DNA from: Alphaproteobacteria bacterium
GTDB taxonomy: Bacteria; Pseudomonadota; Alphaproteobacteria; Rhizobiales; Devosiaceae
Assembly (NCBI GenBank): GCA_018828145.1
Contig: JAHJWO010000032.1
Coordinates: 1-64,000, forward strand
Reading direction: 5' to 3'
DNA length: 64,000 nt
The notes under the pieces were generated by a model. It ran no database searches and was not told the origin of the DNA. It saw only the letters and a program-made list of their open reading frames with translations. Below, one piece after another: positions 10,075 to 19,189 of the stretch (position 1 is the stretch's first letter; each line of letters opens with the position of its first letter). The translations under genes and the position numbers were made by a program.

Positions 10075-11163
10075 TCAGTCCAGGTCGGGATGCCGGGCGG
10101 TGCCGTCCGCGTCGAAGATGACGGCCCGATCGGGCTCAAAGCTCAGCGCCAGGTTCTGGCCGATGCTGAGATTGTGGTCACCATCGAGCACCACGAGCCA
10201 CGACGCCTCGGACGGCAATTGCATGCTGATGATGGTCTCGTTGCCGAGCCGCTCGACCAGCGCCACCCGGCCGACAATGGCGCCGCCGCTCTCTTCGCTG
10301 AGATCATGCGGGCGAATGCCCAGGGTCACCGTGTCCCCGGGCTTGAGGCCATCGGTGCGCGCGGGGATGGCGATCGAGGCCATGTCCTTGCCTGCCACGG
10401 CCACGCGGCCCGCGCTGACCGCTTCCACGGTGACACTGACAAAGTTCATCTTGGGCGAGCCGATGAAGCCGGCGACGAAGAGATTGGCCGGGCGCTGGTA
10501 GAGCTCGATCGGCGCGCCGACCTGCTGCACCACGCCGCCATTGAGCACCACGATCTTGTCGGCCAGCGTCATGGCCTCGACCTGGTCGTGGGTCACATAG
10601 ATCATGGTGGCGCCCAGGTCGTGGTGCAGCTTGGCGATTTCCATGCGGGTTTCCACCCGCAGGGCGGCGTCGAGATTGCTCAGCGGTTCGTCGAACAGGA
10701 AGACCTCCGGCTTGCGCACGATGGCCCGGCCGATGGCAACGCGCTGGCGCTGTCCACCGGACAGCTGGCTCGGCTTGCGCTCGAGCAGGTGTTCCATCTG
10801 CAGGATGCGCGCGGCCTCGCGGATCTTGGCATCGCGCACATCCTTGGGCGTCTTGGCCAGCTTCAGCCCGAAGCCGACATTGTCGTAGACGGTCATGTGC
10901 GGATAGAGCGCGTAATTCTGGAACACCATGGCGATGCCGCGGTCGCGCGGTTCGACCCCGTTGCAGAGTACTTCCCCGATCCAGAGCTCCCCCCCGGTAA
11001 TGTCCTCGAGCCCGGCAATCATGCGCAGCAGGGTGGACTTGCCGCAGCCAGAGGGGCCGACGAAGACGACGAATTCGCCGTGCTCGACCGTGAGGTCGAC
11101 GCCCTTGATCACCTCGACATTGCCGTAGCTCTTGTGGAGCGATTTCAGTTCCAGTCCGGCCAT
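10075..11163 (-). CDS. Sugar ABC transporter ATP-binding protein (CUT1)
   Basis: A 362-aa ATPase of the MalK/UgpC type. It contains Walker [10 protein letters not shown], the Q-loop FQNYALYP, signature LSGGQRQR and Walker [15 protein letters not shown]-terminal OB-fold (TOBE) domain of about 120 aa starts near residue 240. Start MAGLELKSL at 11163 lies 5 bp after the upstream permease stop codon. It is the last gene of the five-gene operon 16728-10075 and energises uptake by the two permeases. The operon's GH78 enzyme suggests a rhamnose-containing saccharide as substrate. Confidence 0.92.
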   Translation of the reverse strand: MAGLELKSLHKSYGNVEVIKGVDLTVEHGEFVVFVGPSGCGKSTLLRMIAGLEDITGGELWIGEVLCNGVEPRDRGIAMVFQNYALYPHMTVYDNVGFGLKLAKTPKDVRDAKIREAARILQMEHLLERKPSQLSGGQRQRVAIGRAIVRKPEVFLFDEPLSNLDAALRVETRMEIAKLHHDLGATMIYVTHDQVEAMTLADKIVVLNGGVVQQVGAPIELYQRPANLFVAGFIGSPKMNFVSVTVEAVSAGRVAVAGKDMASIAIPARTDGLKPGDTVTLGIRPHDLSEESGGAIVGRVALVERLGNETIISMQLPSEASWLVVLDGDHNLSIGQNLALSFEPDRAVIFDADGTARHPDLD

Positions 11164-11168
11164 GCGGG

Positions 11169-11996
11169 TTATCCTTTGACGGCGCCAGCGGTCATCCCCG
11201 CCACGATCTGCCGGTTGAAGAACAGGAAGACGACCAGCGGCGGAATGGTGATGAGCGCGATATTGGTGAAGAGCAGGTTGTAGGACGTGTTGAACTGGCT
11301 CTGGAAATTGTAGAGCGTCAGCTGCACCGTCGCATTGGCATTGCCCGGCAGATAGTAGAGCGGGTTGGTGAAGTCGTTGAAGATGGCAACCGACTGCACC
11401 ACGATATTGGTGACGGTCACCGGCCAGAGCAGGGGCAGGATGACCCGGAAGAACACATCGAACGGCCGCGCGCCGTCGATGATGGCCGCCTCGTCCAGTT
11501 CGCGGGGAATGGTGGCGATAAAGGCGCGATAGAGCAGGATGGAGAAGGGCAGCCCATAGGCCACCTCGACCAGGATCAGGCCATGCAGCTTGCCGAAGAG
11601 GCCGATGCCCTGCAGCAGCCAGATGGTAGGGACGACGGCCGGCGGGATCATCAGGCCGGCCAGGATGAAGAACTCGATCAGGCCATTGAACCGCGTCTTG
11701 CGACGCTGCAGCACGAAGCCGACCATGGCCGCGAAGATCACCAGCAGCGTGACGCTGGCCACGGTGAGGATGGATGAGTTGATGAAGGCGGTGAGCAGCA
11801 TCCAGTTGCGGGTGGTCACCACCTCGACGATGTTGGTCCAGAGGTGAAATCCCTGCGGCCAGGAGAAGTCGAGCAGCTGGGCCTGCGTCCGATCCTTGAA
11901 CGCCATCATGATGATGAAGGCGAACGGAATGAGGAACACCACGGCGGAGACGAGGATGGCGAGGACGCTCAGCCCGTATTTGCGGACGAGGCTCAT
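11169..11996 (-). CDS. Carbohydrate ABC transporter permease (MalG-like)
   Basis: A 275-aa inner-membrane permease with about six hydrophobic segments. The binding-protein-dependent transport signature is visible as [22 protein letters not shown] near residue 190. Its ATG overlaps the stop codon of the upstream permease by 4 bp (ATGA), indicating translational coupling. It pairs with the larger permease to form the channel of a CUT1 sugar importer. Confidence 0.92.
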   Translation of the reverse strand: MSLVRKYGLSVLAILVSAVVFLIPFAFIIMMAFKDRTQAQLLDFSWPQGFHLWTNIVEVVTTRNWMLLTAFINSSILTVASVTLLVIFAAMVGFVLQRRKTRFNGLIEFFILAGLMIPPAVVPTIWLLQGIGLFGKLHGLILVEVAYGLPFSILLYRAFIATIPRELDEAAIIDGARPFDVFFRVILPLLWPVTVTNIVVQSVAIFNDFTNPLYYLPGNANATVQLTLYNFQSQFNTSYNLLFTNIALITIPPLVVFLFFNRQIVAGMTAGAVKG

Positions 11997-12913
11997 TCGT
12001 GTCCCTCCCGGCGGTTGAGCAGCATGGTGAGCGGCACGACGAGGACGGCGATGAGCGCGAAGAGCACCACATTGCCGGCCGTGCTGAGGCCGTAAAAGCC
12101 CGCCTGATACTGCTTGTAGATTACCGAGGCGACGGTGTCGGAGGCAAAGCCCGGTCCGCCCCGCGTCATCGCCCAGATCAGATCGAAGGTCCGCAGGCCT
12201 CCGATGAAGCTCAGGATGATGACCGTGACGGTGGCCGGCCGGCACAGGGGCAGGGTGACGTAGAAGAAGTTCTGCAGCTTGGTCGCGCCATCGATGCGGG
12301 CGGCCTCGTAATAGTCCTTGGGGATAGCGACGATGCCGGCAATATAGATGACGGTGGCGAGCCCAACGCCCTTCCACACATCGACCAGCGCCACCGAATA
12401 GAGCGCCAGGCTCGGATTGGTCAGCCAGCCCGGACCCTTGATGCCCAGCATGGCCAGGCCTTCGTTGATCATGCCATTGGTGGGGTGCATCAGCACGGTA
12501 AAGGTGATGCCGACGCCGACGGTGGACACCAGCACGGGGAAGAACACCACCGAACGCAGATAGCCGCGGGCGGCGATCTGGCTGGTGAGCAGCACGGCCA
12601 GCAGCAGACCGAGCACGACCTTGAGCCCCGAGGTGACCACGGCATAGATGACGGTATTGATCAGCCCCTTGATCAGGAACGGCTCGCGCAGGAACTGGGC
12701 GAAATTGTCGAGTCCGATGAAGGTGGAGTTGAACAGCGTCCAGCGGGTGAGGCTGAAATAGAGCGAAGCCACGGTGGGCAGCAGGAACAGCAGGCCATAG
12801 ATGATGGCGGCCGGCAGGAAGAACCAGCCCGGATAGGGCGAGGGTCGCTTCAGCACCGGCACGGGGGCGGCGGCACCGGCACCGGCCGTACCGGTTTGCG
12901 TCATGACTGACAT
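11993..12913 (-). CDS. Sugar ABC transporter permease (MalF/LacF-like)
   Basis: A 306-aa permease with six predicted membrane spans, beginning with a Pro/Ala-rich cytoplasmic tail and [17 protein letters not shown]. The EAA loop reads [21 protein letters not shown]. It follows the binding-protein gene by 68 bp and overlaps the next permease by 4 bp. It is the first membrane component of the same CUT1 importer. Confidence 0.92.
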   Translation of the reverse strand: MSVMTQTGTAGAGAAAPVPVLKRPSPYPGWFFLPAAIIYGLLFLLPTVASLYFSLTRWTLFNSTFIGLDNFAQFLREPFLIKGLINTVIYAVVTSGLKVVLGLLLAVLLTSQIAARGYLRSVVFFPVLVSTVGVGITFTVLMHPTNGMINEGLAMLGIKGPGWLTNPSLALYSVALVDVWKGVGLATVIYIAGIVAIPKDYYEAARIDGATKLQNFFYVTLPLCRPATVTVIILSFIGGLRTFDLIWAMTRGGPGFASDTVASVIYKQYQAGFYGLSTAGNVVLFALIAVLVVPLTMLLNRREGHE

Positions 12914-12981
12914 GGGCGACTCCTCAGGAACGGCGGCTCCGGGTGAGACCAGGCACCCGGAACCGCCTCATGTGCAAGGGT

Positions 12982-14280
12982 TTACCAGCCGGGAAGGCCG
13001 AGCTGCTGGGCCTGCTTGCGCACGTCTTCGTCGTAGAGGGCCGCGCCATCGGCTGCCGGGCGGATGCCGGAGCCCACTTCCACGGTGATCTGCTCGAGCG
13101 CCGGGCCCTTGATGGGAGAGAGGAATTCGAGCGCCGGACCATTCTGCCCGCCCTCAGCGAAGTAGGGCAGCATGTCGCTCACGGCCGGTGGAACGTCATC
13201 GGGCAGGGTGCAGCCATTGACCAGGTACGGCCCCGACGCGCCGCCCGCACGCGTCTGCGCCTCGCAGCCCTCGACGCTGGCGACGAAGGCAACGAACTTC
13301 TTGGCGGCGTCGAGATTGGACGTGGTCTGGGGAATATAGATGCCATCGGGCATCCACACCGTAAGCCCGTTCATGCCTGCCTCGTCACCCGGCTGGGCGA
13401 AGAAGCCGACATTGCCGATCATGTCGGGATAGGCCGCGGCGATGGCCGTGGTGGCAAAGGTCAACATCGGATAGTGGGCGCCTTCGCCGGCGGCGACCAT
13501 GCGGATGCCGTCGTCATACTTGGCGGCGCCGAAATCCTCGTTGAAGTAGCCGGCCTCGAAGGTTTCCTGCAGCTTTTCAAATCCGCGCAGGGCCGCCGGC
13601 TCGGTGGCGAACTTTGCTTCGTTGGCCGTATAGCGGCTGGCGAAGTTGGGGTCCTTGGCGCTGACATTGTAGTAGTCGGCCAGCACGAAGAGCTGGCTGG
13701 TCCAGGTGTCGGCATAGGTCTGGATCACGGCAACCTTGCCGGCGGCCTTGATCTTTTCGTTATTGGCCATGAATTCGGCCCAGGTCGTGGGGACGGTGAG
13801 CCCGAGTTCTTCATAGATGGCGCGGTTGTAATAGATGCCGCCGCCCATGGCAGCGCCCATCGGCGCGCCGCGCACAGTGCCGTCCGGCGCCGTCACCACC
13901 TGCTTGAACGAGGCCTGCACGTCGGCCTGCCAGGGTTCATTGGTCAGATCGACCAGGAACTGCTGGGGATTGATGGCCTGGAACAGCGAGCCCGAATTGT
14001 AGCGGAAAATGTCGGCCATCGAGCCGGTAGCGAGGCGTGTCTTGACGAGATTGTCGCCCTCGGAACCGCCGGGACGGGTTTCGATGTCGATATTGATATC
14101 GGGATTGGCGGCTTCAAAGCTCTTGACCAGTTCCTCGGCCACGGCCACGCCGTCGGCGCCGCTCGGGATGAGGTAGGTGAGGTTGATGCTCTGCGCAAAG
14201 GCGCTGCCGCTGAGGGCCGTCACCAGCATGAGTCCGGCGGACAGGCCGGTCAGCGCGGTCCTGCGTGAAGTCTTGGTCAT
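12982..14280 (-). CDS. Sugar ABC transporter substrate-binding protein
   Basis: A 432-aa periplasmic binding protein of the MalE/extracellular solute-binding family 1 class. A Sec signal peptide is clear: a basic start (MTKTSRRTALTG), a hydrophobic core, and cleavage after SGSAFA. The mature protein starts QSINLTYLIPSG. It contains typical family motifs such as FEAANPDINIDIETRPGG and ends with PGW. It is located between the rhamnosidase and permease genes, so it probably binds the product or substrate of that hydrolase. Ligand identity is inferred only. Confidence 0.9.
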   Translation of the reverse strand: MTKTSRRTALTGLSAGLMLVTALSGSAFAQSINLTYLIPSGADGVAVAEELVKSFEAANPDINIDIETRPGGSEGDNLVKTRLATGSMADIFRYNSGSLFQAINPQQFLVDLTNEPWQADVQASFKQVVTAPDGTVRGAPMGAAMGGGIYYNRAIYEELGLTVPTTWAEFMANNEKIKAAGKVAVIQTYADTWTSQLFVLADYYNVSAKDPNFASRYTANEAKFATEPAALRGFEKLQETFEAGYFNEDFGAAKYDDGIRMVAAGEGAHYPMLTFATTAIAAAYPDMIGNVGFFAQPGDEAGMNGLTVWMPDGIYIPQTTSNLDAAKKFVAFVASVEGCEAQTRAGGASGPYLVNGCTLPDDVPPAVSDMLPYFAEGGQNGPALEFLSPIKGPALEQITVEVGSGIRPAADGAALYDEDVRKQAQQLGLPGW

Positions 14281-14340
14281 TGGTCTGTCTCTCCCATTAT
14301 GCCCGCACCATGCGGGCAGTTCGTGCTGCCGCCTGTTGGC

Positions 14341-16728
14341 TCAGGGCGTGCGGGCGTTGATGCTCAGCCCGGTCCGCGTTGGCCGCGGCTTCGGGGTGTA
14401 GGTGAAGGCAATGGCGTGCTGGCCGGCGGCGAGGGGTCGATCGCCCTTGCCGTCCCAGGCTTCGCCATCCACCTGGACGTTGCGATAGTCGGGCGACAGG
14501 CGCAGCAGGCCGCGCGCGCCGGCCGGCACCTCGACCATGTAGCTGACGTTGTCGCCATCCACCGTCCACTCGGCGCGGATCAGGCCCTTGGGGCTGTCGT
14601 GATGCGCCTTGACGGGGGACAGTTCGGCGATGATCGTCGGCTCGAACACCACGGTGGCAAAGCCCGGATCGGTCTCGTCCGGCCGAAACCCGGCCACGCC
14701 TTCGAGCAGCCACTGGCACACCGCGCCGTAGGCATAGTGATTGTAGGAATTCATCTGCGGATTGTAGATCGAGCCGTCCGGCTGGATGGCGTCCCAGCGC
14801 TCCCAAATGGTCGTGGCACCCATCTTGACCTGGTAGAGCCAGCCGGGGACCTCCTCCTGCAGGAACACATCGGTCGCCAGACCGATCTCGCCGATCTTGA
14901 CCAGCGCCGGCAGCAAGGCGGGCGTACCGATAAAGCCGGTGCCGATGCGGCCATCGGCGCGCGCGATGGTGGCCCTGAAGTAGCGCCTGGCCGCTTCCTG
15001 TCTGTCGGCCGGGATCAGGTCGTGCAGGAAGGCCAGCGCATAGGAGGTCTGGTCGTCATAGGCGAGCCGACCGGAGGCGGTGACGAACTCATCGGCAAAG
15101 GCGGCCTTGACCTTGGCGGCCATGGTTTCGAGACGCGAGGCGACGTCGGCATTGCCGACAATGCGGGCGATGCGGGCGACCAGCGTGGCGGTGATGAAGA
15201 GATAAATGGTCGCGGCCGCGTCGTCGCCGATGGTGGGCAGCGGCTTGGCGGAGGGGCCGCCCGGCTGCAGCCAGTCGCCGAAGGAGAAGCCACGGGCCCC
15301 CCATTCGCGCGGCGGCGACACGATCGGGCCATCGCTGATCGACCAGACGAAATCGACCCACCTGACCATGGCAGGCAGCGTTTCCTTGAGGAAGGCCGCG
15401 TCGCCATAGTGCAGGTAGAGCTGCCACGGCACGATGGCGACAGCGTCGCCCCAGCCGGTGCTGCCGTAAAAGCCGGGGTAATCCGTCGGGTTGAGCTTGG
15501 TGGGGTCGGGCACGACATGGGGCACCGCGCCATCGGCGCGCTGGTCGGCCATCAGGTCGCGCATCCACTTCTGGAAGAAGCTGTGCGTGTCCGCGAAATA
15601 GCACGCCGTGCCGGCAAAGACCTGCGCATCACCGGTCCAGCCCAGGCGTTCGTCGCGCTGCGGACAATCGGTGGGCACTTCGATGAAGTTGCCGCGCTGC
15701 GACCAGATTGTATTGAGCACCAGCCGGTTGACCAGCGCATTGCCTGACGTGAAGCCGGCCTTGACCTCGGTCACCGAGCTGATCGGCACCGAGACAATGC
15801 TGCCCAGCTTTGCCTCGCCATCGATGGTGACGCGGGCATAGCGGAAGCCCTGGAAGGTGAAATAAGGCCGATAGTGTTCCGTGCCATGGCCGGCCAGACT
15901 GTATTCCAGCCGCGCCTCGGCGGTGCGGAAATTGCCATTGTAGAACTGGCCATCCTGGTCGAGCACTTCGGCATGCTCCACCGTCACTTTTGCGCCGGCG
16001 TCCCCGCTCACGTCGAAGGCGACATAGCCGCCGATATTCTGTCCGAAGTCATAGACCGTACGGCCTTCGGCATCGGTCCAGCTCTTGACCGCCGGCAGCG
16101 GCGACAGTTCACGCACCGGCGTGGTTTCATGCGGGATGAGGCGCGCCGTGTCGAAGGCGATGGCGGCCGTGCCGGCTGACACGGTTGGCACGATGCGGGC
16201 GTCGAATATCTCGCCGAAATAGATGCCCGACTTGCGGATGGGCAGGGTGCCGCTCTGCCAGCTGGCATCGGTCACCAGCACGGGCGTGCTGTCGCCTGGC
16301 GCGCTGCGCAGCTCGGCTATGGCGGCAATCTCGCTGCCCCAGGTGTTGAAGATCGGCGCCTTGCCCCACATCATCTGCGAGCGCAGCCAGCCATCGGCCA
16401 GCCAGATCTCGATGCGGTTCTCCCCCGCCACCAGCAGCTCGCCAACGGAATAGGTCTGGTAGCTCAGCCGCACATCGTAGCTGGTCCAGCCCGGCGTCAG
16501 CAGGTCATTGCCGACCCGCTTGCCGTTGATGAAGCAGCGATAAAGGCCCAGGGCCGAGATATCGAGCACTTCGCTGCCGCCCACGGCGCCCAGCGTAAAG
16601 GACTTGGCGATGAAACTGGCCGGCGTCCCGACGCCCTGATCGGCCAGGGGCCGAACCATCTGCGCCGTCCAGTTGCGCAAAGTTACATTGCCCTGCGCCG
16701 ATGCAGACGGTGCCATTGCGTCGTTCAC
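14341..16728 (-). CDS. Alpha-L-rhamnosidase, GH78 family
   Basis: A large (about 795 aa) glycoside hydrolase that releases terminal alpha-L-rhamnose. The GH78 hallmark DCPQRDERLGWTGDAQ is present near residue 380, followed by an (alpha/alpha)6-barrel region and a C-terminal beta domain; an N-terminal carbohydrate-binding fold contains LYRCFINGKRVGNDLLTPGWTSY. No signal peptide is seen, so the enzyme is probably cytoplasmic and acts on imported rhamnosides. GTG 16728 is preferred because GGAG lies 6 bp upstream; ATG 16716 and ATG 16776 are alternatives. It heads the transporter operon and is divergent from the LacI-type gene. Confidence 0.9.
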   Translation of the reverse strand: MNDAMAPSASAQGNVTLRNWTAQMVRPLADQGVGTPASFIAKSFTLGAVGGSEVLDISALGLYRCFINGKRVGNDLLTPGWTSYDVRLSYQTYSVGELLVAGENRIEIWLADGWLRSQMMWGKAPIFNTWGSEIAAIAELRSAPGDSTPVLVTDASWQSGTLPIRKSGIYFGEIFDARIVPTVSAGTAAIAFDTARLIPHETTPVRELSPLPAVKSWTDAEGRTVYDFGQNIGGYVAFDVSGDAGAKVTVEHAEVLDQDGQFYNGNFRTAEARLEYSLAGHGTEHYRPYFTFQGFRYARVTIDGEAKLGSIVSVPISSVTEVKAGFTSGNALVNRLVLNTIWSQRGNFIEVPTDCPQRDERLGWTGDAQVFAGTACYFADTHSFFQKWMRDLMADQRADGAVPHVVPDPTKLNPTDYPGFYGSTGWGDAVAIVPWQLYLHYGDAAFLKETLPAMVRWVDFVWSISDGPIVSPPREWGARGFSFGDWLQPGGPSAKPLPTIGDDAAATIYLFITATLVARIARIVGNADVASRLETMAAKVKAAFADEFVTASGRLAYDDQTSYALAFLHDLIPADRQEAARRYFRATIARADGRIGTGFIGTPALLPALVKIGEIGLATDVFLQEEVPGWLYQVKMGATTIWERWDAIQPDGSIYNPQMNSYNHYAYGAVCQWLLEGVAGFRPDETDPGFATVVFEPTIIAELSPVKAHHDSPKGLIRAEWTVDGDNVSYMVEVPAGARGLLRLSPDYRNVQVDGEAWDGKGDRPLAAGQHAIAFTYTPKPRPTRTGLSINARTP

Positions 16729-16781
16729 GCCGATCTCCTCAACTCGTCCCGCGGGTGTCGAACTTGGTGCTCGCATCCGTC

Positions 16782-16811
16782 TGTAGAATGTTCTACGTTT
16801 ATCGTTCTACA
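16782..16811. promoter_or_regulatory. Candidate operator cluster for the LacI regulator
   Basis: GTAGAA-TG-TTCTAC at 16783-16796 is a perfect dyad. A third half-site TTCTACA at 16805-16811 also pairs with TGTAGAA at 16782-16788. The cluster lies between the divergent rhamnosidase and LacI-type genes, where an operator is expected. It lacks the central CG of many LacI-family operators. Confidence 0.45.
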
Positions 16812-16924
16812 AAATCGCACGCTTGGCAATGGCAAATTTTTGCAGTCGGTGTGATAAGGGGAAAATGCCCGGCAAAAGGGACGGAAAGACCGGCCTTTGC
16901 CGGCGGCAGGAGAGCGTTCAGACC

Positions 16925-17968
16925 ATGGATAGACCGGCATCAGGCGGCAGGAATGGTCGCGTTACCATTCGCGAAGTGGCTGAGGATGCAGGCGTTTCTG
17001 TCGCGGCCGTTTCCAAGGTGTTGCGCGATGCCTATGGCGTCAGCGACGTCATGGAAGCCAAGGTCCGCGCCTCCATCGCCAAGCTGGACTATCGCCCGCA
17101 CACCGCGGCACGCGCCATGCGTGGCCAGACCTATACGATCGGCGTGCTGCTCGCCGACGTGAAGAACCCATTCTTCCCCCAGGTCATCGACGGCATCGAT
17201 GACGGCCTGGCGGGCACGCAATATGTGCCTTTCTTCGGCATCGGCCACGGTTCCACCAGCATGGAGAAGGCCATCGTCCATGCCATGGTCGACCGCCAGA
17301 TGGACGGACTGATCATGATCGGACAGCGGATGACGGATGCCGAGGTCGAGGCGACCGCGCGGCAGGCCGCCATTACTGTGATCGGCCATCATGCCCCGCA
17401 GGCGACGCTGTTCGACTCGGCCAATAACGACGACGAACGCGGCGGCACCCTTGTGGTCGAGCATCTGATCGCCCAGGGCTACAAGCGCCCCGCCATGATC
17501 ACCCTGCGCCGGGCCGACCTGGGGCAGGCCGACGTGTCGCAGCGCCGCGAGGCGGGTTTTGTCTCCGGCATGCGCGCCGCCGGTTTCGATGACAGCGCCA
17601 TCCGCATCGCCGCTGCTGCCGACGACATCGACGACGTGACGGCCACGGTACGCATGCTGCTGGAAGGCCCCAATCCACCCGATGCCATTTTCGGCTGGGC
17701 CGACTATTACGCGCTTGAAGTGCTGAGTGCGGTACGCGCGCTCGGCCTGCGCGTGCCGGAGGACATTGGCGTCATCGGCTACGACAATTCACCGCCCTGC
17801 GCCTATACGCAGAACGACCTCACCAGCATTGATCAATCCGGTCGGGAGATCGGCCGCAATGCCGCGCGCCTCATGCTGGAGCGTATCGCGGGTCGAAAAA
17901 CGGCGGAGCACTTCGTGGTGCAGCCGCGGGTCGCGGTTCGCAACAGCACGGCGCTCCGAAACAGCTAG
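16925..17968 (+). CDS. LacI family transcriptional regulator
   Basis: A 347-aa repressor-type protein. The N-terminal HTH reads VTIREVAEDAGVSVAAVSKVLRD, followed by the hinge-helix region YRPHTAARAMR, then a periplasmic-binding-like effector domain with TYTIGVLLADVKNPFFPQ and a late VPEDIGVIGYDN motif. ATG 16925 has AGGAG 12 bp upstream and gives the usual distance to the HTH; the in-frame extension to 16823 is unlikely. It is divergent from the GH78/ABC operon and probably represses it until a rhamnose-type ligand binds. A role on the downstream ytfQ-type genes is also possible. Confidence 0.92.
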   Translation: MDRPASGGRNGRVTIREVAEDAGVSVAAVSKVLRDAYGVSDVMEAKVRASIAKLDYRPHTAARAMRGQTYTIGVLLADVKNPFFPQVIDGIDDGLAGTQYVPFFGIGHGSTSMEKAIVHAMVDRQMDGLIMIGQRMTDAEVEATARQAAITVIGHHAPQATLFDSANNDDERGGTLVVEHLIAQGYKRPAMITLRRADLGQADVSQRREAGFVSGMRAAGFDDSAIRIAAAADDIDDVTATVRMLLEGPNPPDAIFGWADYYALEVLSAVRALGLRVPEDIGVIGYDNSPPCAYTQNDLTSIDQSGREIGRNAARLMLERIAGRKTAEHFVVQPRVAVRNSTALRNS

Positions 17969-18044
17969 GCCAAAAACGTTTTATTTTTCAGGAGATTGTC
18001 GTGACTTTTCGCGACCCGCTTTAGTCATACTTTTCCCTATTTAC

Positions 18045-18063
18045 ATATAATAGTACTTTATAT
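18045..18063. promoter_or_regulatory. AT-rich dyad upstream of ytfQ-like gene
   Basis: ATATAA and TTATAT are separated by 7 bp, with AGTACT in the centre, in an AT-rich patch 59 bp before the start codon. It could combine a -10 region with an operator for the GntR-type regulator of this operon. Support is positional only. Confidence 0.3.
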
Positions 18064-18121
18064 AGCGTCCTCCCATCGCCGCAGGTGAACACGCCGCGAC
18101 GACCACATTTGGGAGGACATC

Positions 18122-19096
18122 GTGACCATCATTTCCAAGCTTGCCATCGCGGCAAGCCTCGCTACTGCTTTGACCTCGGTCAGCATCGCCCAGGACAATC
18201 TCAAGGGTCTCACCATCGGCTTCAGCCAGATTGGTTCGGAATCCGGCTGGCGCGCCGCCGAGACCTCGGTGACCAAGCAGCAGGCCGAAGCGCTTGGCAT
18301 CGACCTCAAGTTTGCCGATGCCCAGCAGAAGCAGGAAAACCAGATCAAGGCTATCCGCGGCTTCATCGCCCAGGGCGTTGATGCCATCCTGGTAGCGCCC
18401 GTGGTTGCCACTGGCTGGGAAGACGTGCTGACCGAAGCCAAGGAAGCCGAAATTCCGGTGATCCTGCTCGACCGCGGCGTCGATGCGCCCGAAGATCTCT
18501 ACCTGACTTCGGTCGCTTCCGACCAGGTCAAGGAAGGCCGCGTTGCCGGTGAATGGCTGGTTGCCGAAGTGGGCGATGCGGACTGCAAGGTCGTCGAACT
18601 GCAGGGCACCGTCGGCTCCACCCCTGCCATCAACCGCAAGCAGGGCTTCGAGGAAGCGATTGCCGGCCACGCCAACATCGTTCTTGCCCGCAGCCAGACC
18701 GGTGACTTCACCCGCGCCAAGGGCAAGGAAGTCATGGAAGGCTTCATCAAGGCCGAAAACGGCGGCGCCGACATCTGCGCAGTCTATGCCCACAATGACG
18801 ACATGGCCGTTGGCGCCATCCAGGCGATCAAGGATGCCGGCCTCAAGCCCGGTACCGACATCAAGGTGGTCTCGATCGACGCCGTGCCGGACATTTTCGC
18901 CGCCATGGCAGCCGGTGAAGCCAATGCGACCGTTGAACTGACCCCCAACATGGCCGGCCCGGCCTTCGAAGCCCTTTCGGCCTATCTCGCCGACGGCACC
19001 GCGCCCGAGAAGTTCATCATCACCGAGTCCAAGCTCTATACGCCTGCGGACAATCCGCAGGGCGAGTATGACACCCGCAAGGGTCTGGGCTACTAA
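18122..19096 (+). CDS. ytfQ: Galactofuranose-type ABC substrate-binding protein (YtfQ-like)
   Basis: A 324-aa periplasmic sugar-binding protein of the RbsB/YtfQ class (PF13407 fold). A Sec signal peptide ends near ALTSVSIAQ. The mature domain starts LKGLTIGFSQIGSESGWRAAET, and later motifs include AHNDDMAVGAIQAIKDAG and DAVPDIFAAMAAGE. The GTG start has GGGAGGA about 5-7 bp upstream. The gene order binding protein, ATPase, two permeases matches ytfQ-ytfR-ytfT-yjfF. The galactofuranose ligand is inferred from that match; arabinose or galactose are alternatives. Confidence 0.85.
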   Translation: MTIISKLAIAASLATALTSVSIAQDNLKGLTIGFSQIGSESGWRAAETSVTKQQAEALGIDLKFADAQQKQENQIKAIRGFIAQGVDAILVAPVVATGWEDVLTEAKEAEIPVILLDRGVDAPEDLYLTSVASDQVKEGRVAGEWLVAEVGDADCKVVELQGTVGSTPAINRKQGFEEAIAGHANIVLARSQTGDFTRAKGKEVMEGFIKAENGGADICAVYAHNDDMAVGAIQAIKDAGLKPGTDIKVVSIDAVPDIFAAMAAGEANATVELTPNMAGPAFEALSAYLADGTAPEKFIITESKLYTPADNPQGEYDTRKGLGY

Positions 19097-19111
19097 TCGC
19101 ACAACAATGAT

Positions 19112-19137
19112 GGTTCCGCCGGTGCGCCGGCGGAACC
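19112..19137 (+). other. Strong intercistronic stem-loop after ytfQ-like gene
   Basis: GGTTCCGCCGG and CCGGCGGAACC form a perfect 11-bp stem with a 4-nt loop, and no T-run follows. Such hairpins after binding-protein genes commonly protect the upstream mRNA segment, so the binding protein is made in excess over the membrane parts. That role is inferred. Confidence 0.7.
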
Positions 19138-19189
19138 GATCTGTCGCGACAATGCCGGAACGGCGGCGCGAGCACTGGGGGAGACTGGC

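Noticed and set aside
12943..14268. A 441-aa plus-strand frame opposite the sugar-binding protein
   Set aside because: It is antisense to a gene with a clear signal peptide and family motifs, and has no domain of its own.
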